Positions 4,135-5,393 of a stretch of DNA of 5,393 nucleotides are shown in pieces (positions within the stretch are counted from its first letter, which is position 1; the number at the start of each line of letters is the position of its first letter). Position numbers and translations under genes: made by a program. This DNA comes from Klebsiella pneumoniae (GTDB taxonomy: Bacteria > Pseudomonadota > Gammaproteobacteria > Ga0077536), in NCBI GenBank assembly GCA_945873015.1, contig CAMCBY010000306.1, positions 1-5,393 on the forward strand, in the 5' to 3' direction. The notes beneath the pieces are model-generated. The model had not been told where the DNA came from and ran no database searches. It was given only the letters and a program-made list of their open reading frames with translations.

Positions 4135-5247
4135 TTAATCGAGCATCTCATTCAGGCGCTCGCGCGACGCCAGCATCTCTTCCATCATGCCGTACACGAT
4201 GTCGCGCACCGAGCTCGGGCCCGTGAAGTCGCCGACTATCTGACCGACCGGATAGGTCAGAAAGTCCCGTGCCCGCACCCGCTCGACCCGCGTGCGGCCC
4301 TCGCCCCACCACAACAGATTCTGCAGCGGCGCCGGCAGTGGAGTCGGTGCATCGGCGCGTTCATAGGCGTCGGTGAAAGCCGAGCGCAAGGTGCGACAGG
4401 GTTTGCCGGTCACCGCACGGGTCTGCACTGCATCCTCGGCTTCAGCGGCGTAGAAACGTTCCTTGATTTCGGGCATGACTTCGCTCTGTGCACTCGGCAA
4501 CCACACCGAGCCGCACCACACGCCCTCACACCCCAGTGCCAGTGCGGCCGCAACCTGGCGGCCGCGCCCAACGCCGCCGGCGCCCAGCACCGGCAGGGGC
4601 GCGACCGCATCGACCACGTTTGGCCACAGCACCATCGAGGAAATCGTACCGGTGTGACCACCGGCTTCAGTGCCCACCGCGATCACAAAATCGCAACCGC
4701 GCTGTTTGTGACGCAGCGCGTGTTTGGCCTTGCCGGCCAGCGCCGCGACCTTGATGCCCCTGGCATGGGCGGCTTCGACCAGCGCCGCCGGCGGCGAGCC
4801 GAGCGCATTGACGATGAGTTTGATCGGATGCTGCATGGCAATCTCGATCATTGCCATGCTTTCTTCGGGCGTGAATGACAACTCGCTGAGCAGCGCGCGA
4901 ATAATGGCATCGCGCTCCGCTTCCGGCAGCGGCGGCACGCCGGCGCTGTCGAGCAAACCGCGCACAAAACGCAAGTGTTCCTCGGGGAACAGCCGCTCGG
5001 CATCGAACTTCAATTCACCGGCGTCACTGTAGGTGGTCGGCATCAATACATCGATGCCATAGGGCTTGCCATCGATGTGCTCGTCTATCCAGCGCAGTTC
5101 CTCACGCAGCCGCGTGGGGCTCATACGTGCCATGCCGAGCACACCGAAACCGCCGGCGCGCGAGACCTCGACCACCACATCGCGACAGTGAGAAAACGCG
5201 AATATCGGCACTTCGATACCGAACATGTCGCACAGGCGGTTATGCAT
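4135..5247 (-). CDS. Nitronate monooxygenase family flavoprotein (2-nitropropane dioxygenase-like)
   Basis: A complete 370-residue protein, ATG at 5245-5247, TAA at 4135-4137, with GGGAG six bases upstream. The family consists of FMN-dependent TIM-barrel enzymes; characterised members oxidise alkyl nitronates such as propionate 3-nitronate, and others act as quinone or enoyl reductases. Visible signatures are the N-terminal barrel start FGIEVPIFAFSH (9-20), AGGFGVLG (31-38), GTEAGGHTG (192-200) with the conserved active-site His198, and LGAGGVGRGRQVAAALALGCEG (221-242), the FMN-phosphate loop and following helix. TRAVTGKP (276-283) is a further family segment. The subgroup with IDEHIDGKPYGIDVLMP is common in soil and aquatic proteobacteria and actinobacteria, often near fatty-acid or aromatic degradation genes. 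It is cytoplasmic, with no signal peptide. It is first of three codirectional genes and may be their promoter-proximal member. The family is secure; the physiological substrate is not. Confidence 0.93.
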   Translation of the reverse strand: MHNRLCDMFGIEVPIFAFSHCRDVVVEVSRAGGFGVLGMARMSPTRLREELRWIDEHIDGKPYGIDVLMPTTYSDAGELKFDAERLFPEEHLRFVRGLLDSAGVPPLPEAERDAIIRALLSELSFTPEESMAMIEIAMQHPIKLIVNALGSPPAALVEAAHARGIKVAALAGKAKHALRHKQRGCDFVIAVGTEAGGHTGTISSMVLWPNVVDAVAPLPVLGAGGVGRGRQVAAALALGCEGVWCGSVWLPSAQSEVMPEIKERFYAAEAEDAVQTRAVTGKPCRTLRSAFTDAYERADAPTPLPAPLQNLLWWGEGRTRVERVRARDFLTYPVGQIVGDFTGPSSVRDIVYGMMEEMLASRERLNEMLD

Positions 5248-5253
5248 GGCGGG

Positions 5254-5258
5254 CTCCC
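5254..5258 (-). promoter_or_regulatory. Ribosome binding site of the nitronate monooxygenase gene
   Basis: The minus strand reads GGGAG (5254-5258), then six bases, then ATG at 5245-5247. This supports the chosen start, which also places the barrel's first strand at the expected distance from the N-terminus. Confidence 0.65.
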
Positions 5259-5273
5259 GATGGGTGAACGTGG

Positions 5274-5299
5274 GAGGCCATGATTGCGCAACTGGCCTC
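5274..5299. promoter_or_regulatory. Inverted repeat upstream of the nitronate monooxygenase gene (possible operator)
   Basis: GAGGCCA (5274-5280) and TGGCCTC (5293-5299) form a perfect 7-bp inverted repeat, and the 12-base spacer contains the 8-base palindrome TTGCGCAA (5284-5291). The site lies 27-52 bases before the start codon, where a dimeric repressor or an RNA hairpin could act. No regulator gene is visible in the window and no clear -35/-10 pair was found nearby, so the role is a guess. Confidence 0.3.
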
Positions 5300-5393
5300 G
5301 TATCCGCCAGTCGCGCGCCAAACGTGGTCAGACCCTAGTGTGCTGTCCCGCAATGAATCTTCATCATTCGCGCAGCGAGCGAAGCGCGATGCG

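Noticed and set aside
5353..5389. Short inverted repeats near the right edge (ATGAA-TC-TTCAT, and TCGCGC with GCGCGA).
   Set aside because: The arms are 5-6 bp with no T-run or adjacent gene in view, so no function can be supported before the window ends.

Overview
The window is about 5.4 kb of GC-rich (roughly 60% or more) proteobacterial chromosome. The acetylornithine-aminotransferase-like gene resembles beta/gammaproteobacterial versions, and the neighbours (CaiB/BaiF CoA transferase, nitronate monooxygenase family, glutathione-transferase-like protein) fit a metabolically versatile environmental beta- or gammaproteobacterium. The lineage is an inference from remembered family resemblance, not a computed placement. 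I see no rRNA, tRNA, CRISPR array, insertion sequence or prophage gene.

Layout: (1) 1-588, plus strand: the C-terminal half of a class III (CaiB/BaiF) CoA transferase, cut by the left edge. (2) 599-1420, minus strand: an unrecognised protein, convergent with the CoA transferase; its start codon is uncertain. (3) 1421-1486: a short gap dominated by a strong GC-rich hairpin. (4) 1487-2683, minus strand: a complete class III PLP aminotransferase of the ArgD type, with a clear Shine-Dalgarno. (5) 2684-2961: a gap of about 280 bases that is the most interesting part of the window. (6) 2962-3735, 3809-4060 and 4135-5247, all minus strand: a glutathione-transferase-like protein, a small FmdB-like protein with a Gly/Cys/His tail, and a nitronate monooxygenase family flavoprotein. 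Transcription order is nitronate monooxygenase, small protein, GST-like, with two gaps of about 73 bases, so they may form an operon. (7) 5248-5393: upstream DNA of that set, with an inverted repeat but no gene.

Main finding: reading the minus strand toward the aminotransferase, the 5' region contains a possible sigma70-type promoter, then a 23-codon open reading frame with six Arg codons (three consecutive CGT), then a perfect 14-bp hairpin followed by TTTT, then the aminotransferase RBS. The RNA can also form an alternative hairpin that uses the terminator's 5' arm, and an upstream hairpin that uses the alternative hairpin's 5' arm. This is the 1:2 / 2:3 / 3:4 geometry of ribosome-mediated transcription attenuation. 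The expected sensed amino acid, arginine, is the end product of the pathway in which ArgD acts. Arginine control of this kind is not among the classic proteobacterial attenuators I know (his, trp, thr, phe, ilv, leu). The weak points are the absence of a clear Shine-Dalgarno for the leader peptide, a short U-tract, and no comparative evidence.

A 28-bp near-perfect palindrome bounded by GTAG/CTAC lies just after the GST-like gene and resembles a REP/GTAG-type dispersed repeat.
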